Positions 21,638-31,862 of a DNA stretch of 64,000 nucleotides are shown here, one piece after another (positions within the stretch are counted from its first letter, which is position 1; every line of letters starts with the position of its first letter). Position numbers and translations under genes: made by a program. Under the pieces are notes generated by a model. That model was not told where the DNA came from, made no database searches, and saw only the letters and a list, made by a program, of their open reading frames with translations. The DNA comes from Rhynchopus euleeides (taxonomy: Eukaryota > Euglenozoa > Diplonemea > Diplonemida > Diplonemidae). The DNA is taken from positions 1,736,001 to 1,800,000 of the forward strand of contig OY723299.1 in assembly GCA_963210315.1 (NCBI GenBank), written 5' to 3'.

Positions 21638-23710
21638 ATGGCTCCGTCATGGCTGCGCCGCATCCTGACCCGTGATGGGGTAGCGGATGCCAAGGAGCAG
21701 CGCGATCGATTCTTTATGTTCCTCACCACCACTGTATCTTCGGCCATCTCTGTGGTGTTCTTCATCTTTTCAAAGTACAAGCCCCCGCTCATCACCGTCA
21801 TCGTCTCCACCACCATGGTGCTGAACTCCGTCATCCTCGCGATGTGCATCTGCAAGGCCCGCATATCGCACACCACCATGAAGATCTTCATCATGGTCAG
21901 CATCACCTACATCATAGCTGCCGACCTCCACGTCAGGACGTGGTCCGCACCCCCCCTGTGGCCCGTCTTCGTGCTGTATGCCGACCTGACCCTGATGCTC
22001 CGACTCGGGCAGCGCTTCTCCATAGTGCTGATGTCGGTGATGATCGGATGGCTCATCATCACCTCCATAGAGGACGCTTTCCGCTTTGGGCTGTTCGACA
22101 TTCCCGGCACTGTGGAGACCAGCATGCGTGTCAGCGACCTTGAGTATAAGTTTGGTTGCAGCAACCCTCCGTGCAGCACGTCGGTTTACTCCGCGTTGTT
22201 CAACTGTGCGTCGATGGTGTTTATTGTGTTGCTCGACTTCATCACGACGCGAGGCTTCGCTCTCGCCGCGGAGCGGGAACAGAGGGCGATGGCAAAAACC
22301 ATCACGACTGTCGAATCCATCGCCGCCCTCCTCGCACGCTACGACGTGGACACCGTGTCGGAGATGCTGTACGACGCAGAGTCGCACCTCCCCCCCGCGA
22401 TGCACGAAGCCCTGCAGCAGCTGGAGCGGAACCTCCGCGCGTACCGCCCCTACCTCCCCGCCATCCTGCTGGACAAGCTGGAGGTGCAGCCGCTGGACCC
22501 CGTCTGCACCGCCTCCGCCCCCGGCATCGCCACCGAGGAGGTCGCTATCGTCTTCACCGACATCCGCGCCTCGACCTCCATCTGGGAGGCAGCGCCTGAT
22601 GGGATGCGCCGCGGCATCCGCATCCACAACACTGTGGTGCGCACTGCGCTCGAGGCCCTGGGGGGCTACGAGGTGAAGACCATCGGGGACTCCTTCATGC
22701 TGGCCTTCGAGGAGGCGAGGCATGCCGTCAACCTGGGGCTCTCCGTGCAGGAGAGGTTGCTCGCTGCGGTGTGGCCCCCTGCGCTGCTCGACGTTCCCAT
22801 CTGCAGGCCGAGCGACGAGCTCTGGGCTGGGCTCTCAGTGCGCATCGGCATCAACTCCGGGCCTGTCACGGTGGAGACGAACAGCTTGACAGGCCGAGTG
22901 GATTACTTCGGCCCGACTGTCAACCTCGCGGCACGGCTTGAAGGTGTGTGCAAGCCGGGCGCGGTGGCGTTGCCTGACGACCTGTGGTGTCGGCTGCGCC
23001 AGGCCTGCCTTCCAGCCGCCGTGGCCCCCGGGGTGAGCACCAGGCTGAAGGGGATCGGGGAGGCCGTGTCGGTGTGCCTGGCGTGGCCGCTGCGGCTGCA
23101 GGCGAGGCAGCACTCGCCCCTCCCCAGCTGGGACGACAGGTCGGATGTGCCGTCGCAGTGCCGGTCGCTCAGCTCCAGCATCAGGCCTGTGGAGCACGCC
23201 GTGCTCACACCGCTCACAACGGCGCCTGCCACCCTGGGATTCGTCTCGCTGCTCGTCAAGCCGGGGCTCGAAGAGGTCAGCGCGGGGCTGGCCGTTGTCA
23301 CCCCTGTGCTGGAGAGGAGTGGCGGGACCATCGTGTCGGTGCTTGCGGAGCGTCTCTTCGTGGGGTGGAACCTCTCGGTGCCTGCACACGCGCATGGGGA
23401 GTCCGCGCTGCGGTTCGCACAGCACCTCCTGCATGCGCCTGTGCTGCACGTCGCTGCGATGGGACTGGCAAGCGGGTTGGTGCAGCACGGCGATGTCGGC
23501 ACCCCCAAGCAGCGCTTCCTGACTGTCGCGGGGCCCACCCTGCAGGCAGCCCTGTCTGCCTGGCATTCAGCAAGCGACGAGATGCGCTGTGTGTACACCT
23601 CGGAGCATGCGGTCGGGTCTGCCCTGTGCAACATCCTGCGCGAGATCCCCAACCCCTCCGGTTGGAAGTCCTACTGCATGGCAGAGTGGAGCGACGTCAT
23701 GGATGTGTGA
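21638..23710 (+). CDS. Membrane class III adenylate cyclase with a degenerate second cyclase domain
   Basis: A 690-residue protein starting at ATG 21638, just after AG 21616-21617. Five to six hydrophobic helices lie in residues about 25-215 (SVVFFIFSKY, ITVIVSTTMVLNSVILAMCI, FIMVSITYIIAA, MVFIVLLDFI), then a linker helix leads into the catalytic domain. Metal-binding aspartates are Asp308 (FTDIRAST) and Asp351 (KTIGDSFM). Lys347 and Asp422 (VDYFG) are the pair typical of ATP selection, and Asn429 and Arg433 are the transition-state residues, so it should make cAMP at a membrane. Residues about 520-650 look like a second cyclase homology domain (LASGLVQHGDVG ... FLTVAGPTLQAAL), but the metal-binding and VN..AR positions are lost. 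It probably pairs with the active domain or regulates it. Pairing one active with one dead half is known in other class III cyclases; here it is inferred from pattern. Confidence 0.85.
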   Translation: MAPSWLRRILTRDGVADAKEQRDRFFMFLTTTVSSAISVVFFIFSKYKPPLITVIVSTTMVLNSVILAMCICKARISHTTMKIFIMVSITYIIAADLHVRTWSAPPLWPVFVLYADLTLMLRLGQRFSIVLMSVMIGWLIITSIEDAFRFGLFDIPGTVETSMRVSDLEYKFGCSNPPCSTSVYSALFNCASMVFIVLLDFITTRGFALAAEREQRAMAKTITTVESIAALLARYDVDTVSEMLYDAESHLPPAMHEALQQLERNLRAYRPYLPAILLDKLEVQPLDPVCTASAPGIATEEVAIVFTDIRASTSIWEAAPDGMRRGIRIHNTVVRTALEALGGYEVKTIGDSFMLAFEEARHAVNLGLSVQERLLAAVWPPALLDVPICRPSDELWAGLSVRIGINSGPVTVETNSLTGRVDYFGPTVNLAARLEGVCKPGAVALPDDLWCRLRQACLPAAVAPGVSTRLKGIGEAVSVCLAWPLRLQARQHSPLPSWDDRSDVPSQCRSLSSSIRPVEHAVLTPLTTAPATLGFVSLLVKPGLEEVSAGLAVVTPVLERSGGTIVSVLAERLFVGWNLSVPAHAHGESALRFAQHLLHAPVLHVAAMGLASGLVQHGDVGTPKQRFLTVAGPTLQAALSAWHSASDEMRCVYTSEHAVGSALCNILREIPNPSGWKSYCMAEWSDVMDV

Positions 23711-25009
23711 CTTCGCGTCGTTTCAACACAATCACATCTGGTCTCGGAGCGGGCAGGCGTTGCAGCTGGGGTGTGTGTGTGTGTGTGTGTGTGAGTGACT
23801 GCCCCGACGCCACATGCACACAGATCCCCTCATAGAGACAGTGGAGATCACATCAAGAGCAAGTGCTCGGTGTGTGTCTACACTAATATAAAAAGATTCA
23901 CGTGTGTGTGTGAGTGACTGCCCCGACGCCACATGCACACAGATGCCTGGGAGCTGCGTGCGGGCAGGGTGGGGGGCAGGTAAGGTATACCCCAGTGCGG
24001 TGTATGCCACAGTACAGTACAGAACGCTGACGGGCCACTGTGGTGGTCCACCCGGGCGCCTGTTTGGCACCGTCCGAACCCATGAGGGAGGGGTGGGGGG
24101 GGGGGTGAGGGTGGATTGTTCTCGATTTCATTTTTCTCGCGACGCATCAGAATTTTGTGTGTCCTTTCGTTCCCCTACGCCCCAGTATTTCTTGAGCCTT
24201 TCTGTTGTGGTTTCCTCACATTGCCGCTGCGATTTGCTGTTGTAGTGTCAGCCGAGCCTCAAACATTGAGAAGCTGCTGGGAGACTTGCCTTGGGCAGTC
24301 ACTCTCGACAATCAAACCACACACACCCCCCCTTTCCTCCCATCGTTACGCACATTTCCACAGATGAGTGCCTTGACGTCTGATAATCGGAACCAAAGGA
24401 CGTTTCTGCATACCAGCACAGCCTGTTTGCCCACACAGTACAACAGCACAACACAGGCCGAAAAACACTGGATTTCAGACACAACCTGCCTAACGAGTGA
24501 AGGGCGATCATTCTTGTGCTCCCTTCTACTTCTACGTCACTGCCCCCCCCCCCCCCCTTTCCTCCCATCGCGATTCATTTGATATTCTGTCCTATTTGTT
24601 GTTCCGTCTCACAGCGTGCACCCCCCCGCGCATGTTCGGGGGTGCGGGACAGTCCCCCACACAGTCTCTACCTCACTCAGGCTTGCCTCGGGCAACACCA
24701 CCGATATCATTCATCATTGCGGTGTGCTTCCGCCCGTCATCGCCGGAGGGTGCGGGTTGAGGGGGGGCATTTGTCTATCTCCTGTTGTCCTTTGCCGTGG
24801 CTTGCGTTACGGCAGAAGAAAAAGGGTTGACTGTCGGCATCCTTGGGTGCATTATCGCTCTCTAGTGCAGAACCCCGAGGCATCTGAGCAGGCTCCGGTG
24901 TCCCACACTGATACATTCCTGACACAAAGAGAGCGTAAGGGCAACGTGATGAACGAAACAACTTGGAAAAACGCCAACTGTGGAAAAATGTTTTACTACT
25001 TTCTTCAGC

Positions 25010-25140
25010 CGAAGCTGTGACACGCTTGCTGAGCTCCAGGAGGGACCATCCTCGTCTCTGCTCTGAAAGTACATTGCCCCCAACTTCTGCTTCTCGCAGG
25101 AAGCGGGGTGTCGGTGGGACTGATCAGGCTCAGCTTGTGA
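25010..25140 (+). repeat. Diverged 130-bp repeat, copy 1
   Basis: It shares GCTGTGACAC, CTTGCTGAGCTCCAGGA, CTGCTCTGAA and GCTCAGCTTGTGA-type blocks with 27083-27216 in the same order and orientation. No function is visible. Confidence 0.5.
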
Positions 25141-25335
25141 CTGTCGAACTCACGAAAAGAATCCCAAAAAAAATCGAAGGAAGAAAAGAGGGGCGGGGCT
25201 GGCGGTGGGACCCCCATCTGACCCATTTTTAAATAAATATTGCACACAAGGGTATGCAAGGATATGGCGAGCCTTTATTGGGCTTGTTCCCCACCGCCGC
25301 CCCCTCGTCACTTCTCCTCCTCGCTCTTTCCTATT

Positions 25336-25512
25336 GCTCGTTTGAACGATTTGAACGATTTTTGGCCGGTGCTGAGAAAACCCAAGCATCCCCTGGTGAG
25401 GGGAGTCGCTGTTTTGTGTTCTCCTGGCCGCACGGAGGCATTGCCTTACGTCGCCTCTTCCTTTTTTTTCTTTGGTGGTGTGTTGGTCTGACACAGAGGG
25501 CTGACATGCACA
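25336..25512 (-). mobile_element. Orphan 3' end of the RT-RNase H LINE family
   Basis: The reverse complement matches the 3' untranslated region of the LINE at 54232-57033, including GACGTAAGGCAATGCCTCCG, GGAGAACACAAAACAGCG and the terminal ATCGTTCAAATCGTTCAAA. Only the last 175 bases are present, as expected for severe 5' truncation during target-primed reverse transcription. Confidence 0.65.
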
Positions 25513-25739
25513 GTGACGTTTCGAGCAACGAAGCGGGGTGAATCCGGTACAAAACGTAGCCCTGCACGCGAAAGGAGTACTACCGTAAGCCAGGGCAGTT
25601 TTCTGCTCTTATTCAAGCGAAAGGGCTTGCCGATTTTTTCGCTCTTCACGTTATCCTGTGTGTTGGGGGGCCGTGCGGGGGGTTTGCGGAAAACCGAACA
25701 CGAAAGGAGTACGATTTCCCCCCCCTCCCCTCACCCCCA

Positions 25740-25828
25740 CGACGCGATCTTCGCCTCCCGCCGGGTACCCGGATTGGGAATACTGAGGCGGGAACCCGGG
25801 TACCCGGCGGGAGGTGAAGACCGCGTCG
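25740..25828. repeat. Long stem-loop with 33-bp arms
   Basis: The left arm (25740-25772) and right arm (25796-25828) are inverted copies with two mismatches and a 23-base loop. Each arm contains CTCCCGCCGGGTACCCGG, itself partly palindromic around GGTACC. No poly-T or gene end lies beside it, so I do not call it a terminator. It may be a small foldback element. Confidence 0.55.
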
Positions 25829-26286
25829 TGCCGCCATCGCAGTCTGTCCCTAATGCAAATTGAATTCTGCTTCCCTGTCTAAGGTCCCTCCCCGCCCCGA
25901 GACCCCCTTGTGACTTGGCAGTCGTGAGGGAAGGGTTTTGGGGGCTCCCACCACCGCCCACAAAGTGGTTCTCTGCTGTGAGTTGGGGGTGGGATGGGGG
26001 GTGAAGGGGAACTGCGTGCGCACAGTGAGGTGTCGGCATCAGAGCTCGCTCGGTGTGTCGACACGAAACAGCTAGGGGCCGTCTCGTCTCGTCTAGGGTT
26101 CGCGTGTGTGTGGCGTGTGTGTGTGGTGACCACGTTTTGTGTGGGGAGATCCTGCGCGGATCGGATTAGGATAGCCCACCCTGTGTGTGTGTGTGTGTGG
26201 TTATAAAGTTTTAAGGCGGTGTCGCCCTGCACGGGCAGTAGCACCTCCCCTTCAGTATCGCACTCCCGAAGGATTCCCCAACACGA

Positions 26287-26398
26287 CGTGACACCGGTTT
26301 CGACGCGTACTCTTCGTACCCCTCCCCCCGGCCGCGTCTCTTCAGCGAAGAACCGGGGATAATCGGACCAGGGCTAGCTAAACCCTGGTGGTGTCACG
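26287..26398 (+). ncRNA. Candidate structured RNA (multi-helix fold), unassigned
   Basis: Ends CGTGACACC (26287-26295) and GGTGTCACG (26390-26398) pair over 9 bp. Inside are CCGGTT/AACCGG (26294-26299 with 26351-26356, overlapping the closing helix by two bases), GACGCG/CGCGTC (26302-26307 with 26333-26338), a CTTC/GAAG hairpin (26340-26350) and ACCAGGG/CCCTGGT (26367-26373 with 26383-26389). The result is a closed four-helix layout. It is not a tRNA (no T-loop) and matches no snRNA or ribozyme core I can recognise. The strand is arbitrary. Confidence 0.25.
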
Positions 26399-27082
26399 GG
26401 TGGGGTTGGAGAGGGAGAAAAGGAAGAAATGAAGTTGCGAAAAAGTCAAACACTGACACGTGAAATCAATAAAAAGGGTGGTATATATCGCCCCCTTGCT
26501 GCGACGAAGACACTAAATAGTCAGGCCGCTTCAAGAGTCTTGAGGGCTTGTGTGTGTGTGTGTGTGGGAATCATATCAAGAGCAGAGTCTGCTCTTGAGC
26601 CTGCTCGGTATGCTGAAATACACTCCGACTAAAAAATTGTTCACGCGTGCCTGTGTGATTGGTGTCTTGCCAGACGACTAGACCAGACGAGGAAGCTTGC
26701 CCTCATTTGCTTTAACACGTTGCCAACCAACTCGTGTGTATGTGTGATTTGCGTGGGATCATATGTTCAGAATCATATGAGTGTCTGCTGACGTGGAGGT
26801 TTTTCTAGACTTACCTACTATGTCGGGGCGGTGTGCCGACCTATGGGCTAAGGGCAGGTTACGGCAGCTTACCTGACCCCCCCCCCCCTCTACAGGTGCC
26901 ACCCGACGCTTTCCAAAAATATTTCATATGGAGGGGGCAGCCCTGACGAGGTCCCCCCCACCTTCCGTGACGACTTCTGTGTCCCGCGTCGGAAACTGAA
27001 ACGTGGTGTGAACTCAAGAAAGGCCGACGAGATGCAGAATATATGCTTTGAATACCTCCCTTCAGAATCGCCGTTTTGCCTA

Positions 27083-27216
27083 TGCTGTGACACAACAACT
27101 TGCTGAGCTCCAGGACGGGCCCCTGTTTCTGCTCTGAAGGTCCCTGTAACCCTCACTCCTGCTGTGACAGGACGCGGAGGGTGCCAGCGGGACCGAACAG
27201 GCCGAGCTTGTGACCC
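27083..27216 (+). repeat. Diverged 130-bp repeat, copy 2
   Basis: Same family as 25010-25140. It is preceded at 26894-26927 by AGGTGCCACCCGACGCTTTC, which recurs with small changes at 63765-63797. The repeated unit may therefore be larger than 130 bp. Confidence 0.45.
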
Positions 27217-27864
27217 ATGCCATCCCCACCGGGTTCCGGCACATCATGCGTCATTTTTTTGTTTTCCACTTCTGTTCTTCTCCATCCGTTCTGTGCGTGC
27301 AGCTGCGCCCCCCCCCCCAGACCCCACAGACCCCCCGCCCCCACGACACAGGTCATGGGGCGGGTAGGGCGTTCCTCCGCCCCCCCCTCACAACACGCAC
27401 TCTCCCTCCCTCCCTCACGAAGTGGGGTGATGAAGCTGTTCTGTGAAAGTGTGGTTTTGTGGCAGTCCGACCCCCCCCCCCCTCCCCCACCCGCCACACC
27501 CCACCCAAGTCAGCCCACTTGACTGCCGTTTCGCCAGGCGCTGGAAGGGAGGGGGGGGGGCAGCCCCTCCGCTGCCACGTCGCAGCCCAACACACACGCC
27601 ACCCGATCCAGGCAACCACTGGCGGGGACGGGGAGGCGGCGGAAAAAAAAACTCCCCCGCAAATCCCCCCCCCCCCTCCTCCCCTCTTCTTACACACCTG
27701 GGGCATCGCACCCCTCTCCGTCTACACCCCTCAAGGGGCTGCGCTGTTGTGTTGCTGTGTTGCGTGGGGGGAACGAGGGGTTTGTGCGCCACACGCGCAG
27801 CAGCGGAGCAGGGGAGGGGTTTTTTTTATAAAATATCCGCACCTCCTCCGCAAAGGGAAGAAAG

Positions 27865-29226
27865 ATGAGCCGCCGGTCCGCGCAGTACGACGTGGCGCCG
27901 CAGGGGAATACCTATGCGAAAAGCACCATCAGACCTTCCGAGAAGAAGTCGAAGAGGGCATCTTCCCCAAAGGTGCCTCTGGTTGAAAAGACAGAATACC
28001 TGAGGGTGCCAGAGGGCACTGCCGTGAAGATCGGCAGAGGTGAGATCAAAAAAGTTCTGAGTGCCCTCTACCGGGTAGAAGGGGGCCTCGACGCAGGCGT
28101 GGAGAAGGATGTGACCGATATGGTGCGCCGCCGCGTGGAGAAGGCGAACGGGGGTTTGGTCATGTCGGTTAACAACGAGACGATGGGGATCCAGCAGGAC
28201 CCCTACAAGGGGAGGAAGAAGGTTCTCATCATTACCTACGTCCCGATGAAGGGCGGTGTGGCGGTGCAGCTGGCGCAGCCTGTTGGGGAGAGGGACCGGT
28301 CGGCGCAGTTTGTGCGGGTCCCGGAGCACAGCCACATCACCATTCCAAAGGGGACCATTGTGGAGCTGCTCACGGCAGACTTCCGCGTGGAGGGGTCTGG
28401 AAAGATCGGGATGCAGAAGGATGTGTTTGGGATCGTGAAGAGCCACATCAAGCAGGGCGGGCTCGACCTTGTCGTGAGCCCGCAGACCATGCAGCTGCGG
28501 AACGACCCCTTTCCCGAGAAGGAGAAGGTGTTGGTTATCTCCTACACGCCGCTGCCGGAGCCTGCAGAGCGCGTTGTCGAAATCAGGGAGGGCGGGTGGC
28601 TCGAGGTGCCGGAGGGGACCATCGCGCGTCTGATCGAGGCGGATTTCCGTCTCCCGTTCCACGAGGAGGTGGGGCATGGCTATGCTGTGGATGTGGAGAA
28701 GCCGATCAGGTCGATGGTGGAGAATGGCGGCATCTCGGGACGTTATGTCACACAGGGCATGCTCGGTATGTTGACCCCCTGTTGAGCCCCCTCTCACATC
28801 CCCAATCGGGACAAAATGTGGGGCAGAGGGGTGAAATAGGAGTTGACCTGCTGGTGTTTTCATGTCCTCACCTCCCACACCCTACACCCCCCCACCGACG
28901 CAGGAATCGACTACGACCCATTCCCCGACTATACGAAGGTGCTGCGGATCCACTTCATGCCCCACCGCCGTCAGACGGAGCTCCGCACGGCACAGACGGC
29001 GGACAGCGTGCTCGACAGTGCGGAACGCATCCTCGCAAGCAACACGCAGGGGTTCCGCTGCACGGCAGGCTCCAGGGGGGCCGGGGATCTGGGTGTGTTC
29101 AGGCGTGAGATGAACACGGCACGCACCCTGCTGCACAAGGTCCGGAAGGACGGGGGTTGGGGCGAGGACAAGCTGGCCATGGCGGACTCGCTGCTGAAGG
29201 AGATGTCGGACGAAGCGGCGGTGTAG
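27865..29226 (+). CDS. Protein with three DUF3395-like repeats (2 exons)
   Basis: Exons 27865-28765 and 28904-29226 join in phase 1 (donor GTATGT, acceptor CGCAG) to 407 residues, ending at TAG 29224-29226. After a basic N-terminus come three copies of a beta-rich unit of about 80 residues. Each reads xVPEG/H...I..A.FRVE...DV...V......GGL....MGI..DP.P...KVL.I.Y.P, at roughly 45-130, 150-235 and 240-330. The pattern DVT...V...DP.PG..K.L.I.Y resembles DUF3395, found at the C-terminus of DnaJC11 and in stand-alone protist proteins, but no J-domain is present. A helical tail follows. The stop is suspicious. The frame continues open and coding-like for 60 codons after the TAG (QTRMLIDRYNSGQLG...) up to a GTATG donor-like site at 29408, so the native protein may be longer. 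Confidence 0.75.
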
Positions 29227-29407
29227 CAGACACGCATGCTCATCGACCGCTACAACTCCGGGCAGCTGGGGAGGGACACGTCGGGCGACGCCAGCAGCTT
29301 CAAAGACGTCTCCCTCGGGGGGCACGCCTCTGCAACGTACCCCGTGCCGGAAATCCCGGAGCCCAACCTGCCTGCCTCGGCAGCCTACCACGTCGGCACG
29401 CCTCTGG
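29227..29407 (+). other. Coding-like extension after an in-frame TAG
   Basis: The same frame as the upstream exon continues for 60 codons with the same codon bias (NSGQLGRDTSGDASSF ... VGTPLG) and stops being convincing exactly at GTATGA (29408), the donor consensus of this genome. A second frame at about 29430-29615 (REVAQWVLRAHSIQL ... VALVFLDRTG) also looks coding, but I could not find a splice joining the two in phase. It may be a lost exon of the gene, or a gene broken by a nonsense change. Confidence 0.4.
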
Positions 29408-30643
29408 GTATGACGAAGCGGCAAGACCTTGCCCCAGCCTCTTCATGCGGGAGGTCGCGCAGTGGGTACTCCGTGCACACAGCATCCAGCTATGCCACGC
29501 CACGGGATGTGCACGGAGAGATTGGCTGTGCGGCAAATCGCAGGATTTCACCGCCGAGGATGCGGCTGCACTGAGGCAGCACGTCGCGCTCGTCTTTTTA
29601 GACAGGACGGGATAACCAGTGAGTTGAGTGTGGGGGAGGCCTCGAGAGTGAATTCCTTCACCACTTTGTGAGTGATCGCCACTCGTCACGCAACTCGTTT
29701 TTAAGCAGCCCGCGACTCCCCCCCCTGTTGAAGTAGAAACGCAAGGAGTTGGGTGCCCGTGGAGCACCGCAGTGGTCCCTTGTTGTCCCTGGTTGGATTT
29801 GCCCACCCGCCACCACTCCCGTTTGGGTCTAGCCAGGGCTGGGCGGGGGGGATAGGAGGGGAGGGGGAGGTTGTGGGGGCGTGGGGTGGGGGGTGGGGGG
29901 AAAGGATGCCCGCGTGTACTTTGTATTTTTTAGATAGTAGTTTTCTCACCCAGCGGTGCATCCATTCCCCACACACGCCCCCCCCCCCCCCCTCTCTCAC
30001 ACGCACATTTTTTCTACTCTTTTTCTTATTGTACCATGTACCCCCTTCTTTGATTTCCCCCTTTGGGTTCTGTCCGAGATGAGTTGCGCGAGGCAGGAAC
30101 ACAGCTCCACCGCCCCCCTCACCCCACCCCCACGCTCCCCCCAGCCTTCCCCATACCCTTGGCGGCTGACAGAGGGCTATTCTTCGCAGTACAAAAGACT
30201 CGTGACAAGCGTTCGGACAATCTCTGCAGCAGGCACTCAGCACAAACAAAGAAACGCAATCCCCGAAGTCTTTTAAGCACATGCATGATGCGCAAAAGTG
30301 TAGGAGTGCTTCCGACGACCTGCTTCTTTTCTGCGTGTTTTGCTATCTCGTGTTCACATGTGCTCCACACCCACATCAAAGCAGCAGGCTCTAGGGTGGT
30401 GGAAGCGTCAACACATCATTAAAGAAGAAGGAAGCACAGTCGCTACGCTTTTTTCTTGGGCATGCCATTCCCCACACATCCTCAACAGGAGGCATCTGTC
30501 TGTCTGTGTGGGGGGGAACACAGCTCCTTCCCTTCCCTCCCCTCCCCACCACCACCACCACCACCCACAGGGGGTATTACACGCACCCCCCCCCCCCCTG
30601 CGGGGTGTCGGGGAGTGGGCTGAGTGGGGGGGTGGAGAGTGCC
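29408..30643. other. Intergenic spacer
   Basis: 1.2 kb, C-rich and poly-C from about 29980. Apart from the possible exon remnant before 29615 I see nothing coding. A CACCACCAC...CCCACAG tract ends at 30570, a plausible leader acceptor for the gene starting at 30644. Confidence 0.5.
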
Positions 30644-31552
30644 ATGCCCTCCCCAGCCCTGCTGCCCCAGCAGCACCCCGCAGCGCACCACCACCCCCCG
30701 CCACCCTCTTCCTCCACCTGCTCTGCCGCGCACCCCCCCCGGCACCAGACGTCCCCCCGCAGCGTCTCGGGCGACTCCTCGTCGCCGCGCCTCTCCTTCA
30801 CCGCAGAGTCGATCGTCTCTGAGGAATGCATCCCCCTCGTCGGCGCCGGCGCCACACAGCGCCGACCTATGGTGGACGAAGGGGAGGCGCTGCCACGCAG
30901 GCGGGAGTTGGAGGCGGCATGCAGGGGCGTCAGCCCGGGGGACCTCCCCTCCGTTGACGCGGCGGATCTGGCGGAGGTGACACCTGCGGAGATCGAGGTT
31001 GCGATGCAGGCCCTCCTGGAGGACCGTGAGCTCCTCGATGGAGTGCTGGCGGCGGTCGCCGCACAGCCGCATGTCTTGTCGCGCGCTGTGAAGTGCGGCT
31101 CGCAGGAGCAGCTGATGGAGACGTCGCGTCACCTCACCGCGGAGCTGCGTGAGTCGCTGCATGGGTTTTGGGTGGAGGCCCCTCCCCTGTTGATGTCGGT
31201 GTACCCCTTCGAGCATGAGGCGTCTGTGTCGAAGTATGTCGCATCGCGGCGGGCGGCGCAGGATATCCGGGAGTCAATCGCGAGCAGGGCAGAGGCGCGT
31301 CGGCGGCAGCATGGGTTTGCGAGCCACGCGGTGCCCGCCCCTACCGGGGCTGGCGGGCTGCATATCGCGGAGTCCGACCTGGAGAGGCAGCAGCGGCTGA
31401 CAGCGGAGCGCCGGAAGAAGGCGGCGTTCCAGCCGCCTTTTGCATACACCGCGTTCGACGTGCCGACCCCGCCGGACCTGGGGTCCCTGCCATCCGTGCC
31501 CTCCCTGTCTGAGGCTGACTTTGAGGACACCGTGCCGAGAGAGGACTTCTGA
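30644..31552 (+). CDS. Hypothetical protein with low-complexity N-terminus
   Basis: 302 residues from ATG 30644, the first in-frame ATG after the C-rich acceptor tract (AG at 30569-30570); it ends at TGA. Residues 1-60 are Pro/His/Ser/Gln-rich and probably disordered. Residues about 95-190 are predicted helices (AEIEVAMQALLEDRELLDGVL, QLMETSRHLTAELRESL). A charged helix (AAQDIRESIASRAEARRRQ) and a Pro/acidic tail ending FEDTVPREDF follow. There is no signal peptide or membrane segment, and I do not recognise the family. The good codon bias over the last 240 residues supports a real gene. The start is less certain than the rest. Confidence 0.6.
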   Translation: MPSPALLPQQHPAAHHHPPPPSSSTCSAAHPPRHQTSPRSVSGDSSSPRLSFTAESIVSEECIPLVGAGATQRRPMVDEGEALPRRRELEAACRGVSPGDLPSVDAADLAEVTPAEIEVAMQALLEDRELLDGVLAAVAAQPHVLSRAVKCGSQEQLMETSRHLTAELRESLHGFWVEAPPLLMSVYPFEHEASVSKYVASRRAAQDIRESIASRAEARRRQHGFASHAVPAPTGAGGLHIAESDLERQQRLTAERRKKAAFQPPFAYTAFDVPTPPDLGSLPSVPSLSEADFEDTVPREDF

Positions 31553-31862
31553 TTGGGGTGGGGGGAGGGAGGGGATAGGTGTAGAATAGATAGGGATGTA
31601 ATATGGGGGGGGGGGGGGTCGGTGTTGTGTGAGAGGGGGGGGAGAGGGCACGCACGGGCGAGTCCTCCCGCGGGGGGGTTGGAGTGGAGGCATGGATGTA
31701 GTACACCCCCCGCCCCCCCCTGCTGCCCCCCTTTGCCCACCAACTCGTGTTTTGACGGGGCTGCTCGCCGTGCCACCTGTCCGTATGTGTGGTCAGTGGT
31801 GATTTTGATTGCCACTTGCCGCCACGCACATCCCCCCTCCCCCCCCCCCAGGCAGCATTGCA
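31553..31862. promoter_or_regulatory. Spacer with leader-acceptor tract before the DUF5060 gene
   Basis: 310 bases, G-rich at first (run at 31604-31617). They end in a strong pyrimidine tract (about 31831-31849) and AG 31850-31851, 11 bases before ATG 31863. This is the clearest example of the acceptor pattern seen before most genes here. Confidence 0.5.

Larger units (their letters stand above)
23711..27864. other. 4.2-kb intergenic region rich in repeats
   Basis: I find no gene. It contains GT runs (23771-23791, 23904-23913, 26104-26130, 26183-26200, 26546-26564) and a direct repeat of about 37 bp (GTGACTGCCCCGACGCCACA, at 23793 and 23913). It also holds a LINE 3' fragment (25336-25512), a long hairpin (25740-25828), a possible structured RNA (26287-26398) and a duplicated 130-bp segment (25010-25140 and 27083-27216). 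The part before 27865 is C-rich spacer. Confidence 0.55.

Noticed and set aside
26287..26398. tRNA-Sec, SRP RNA or hammerhead/HDV-type ribozyme
   Set aside because: It has no T-loop, no SRP core and no conserved ribozyme core, so it is left as an unassigned structured candidate.
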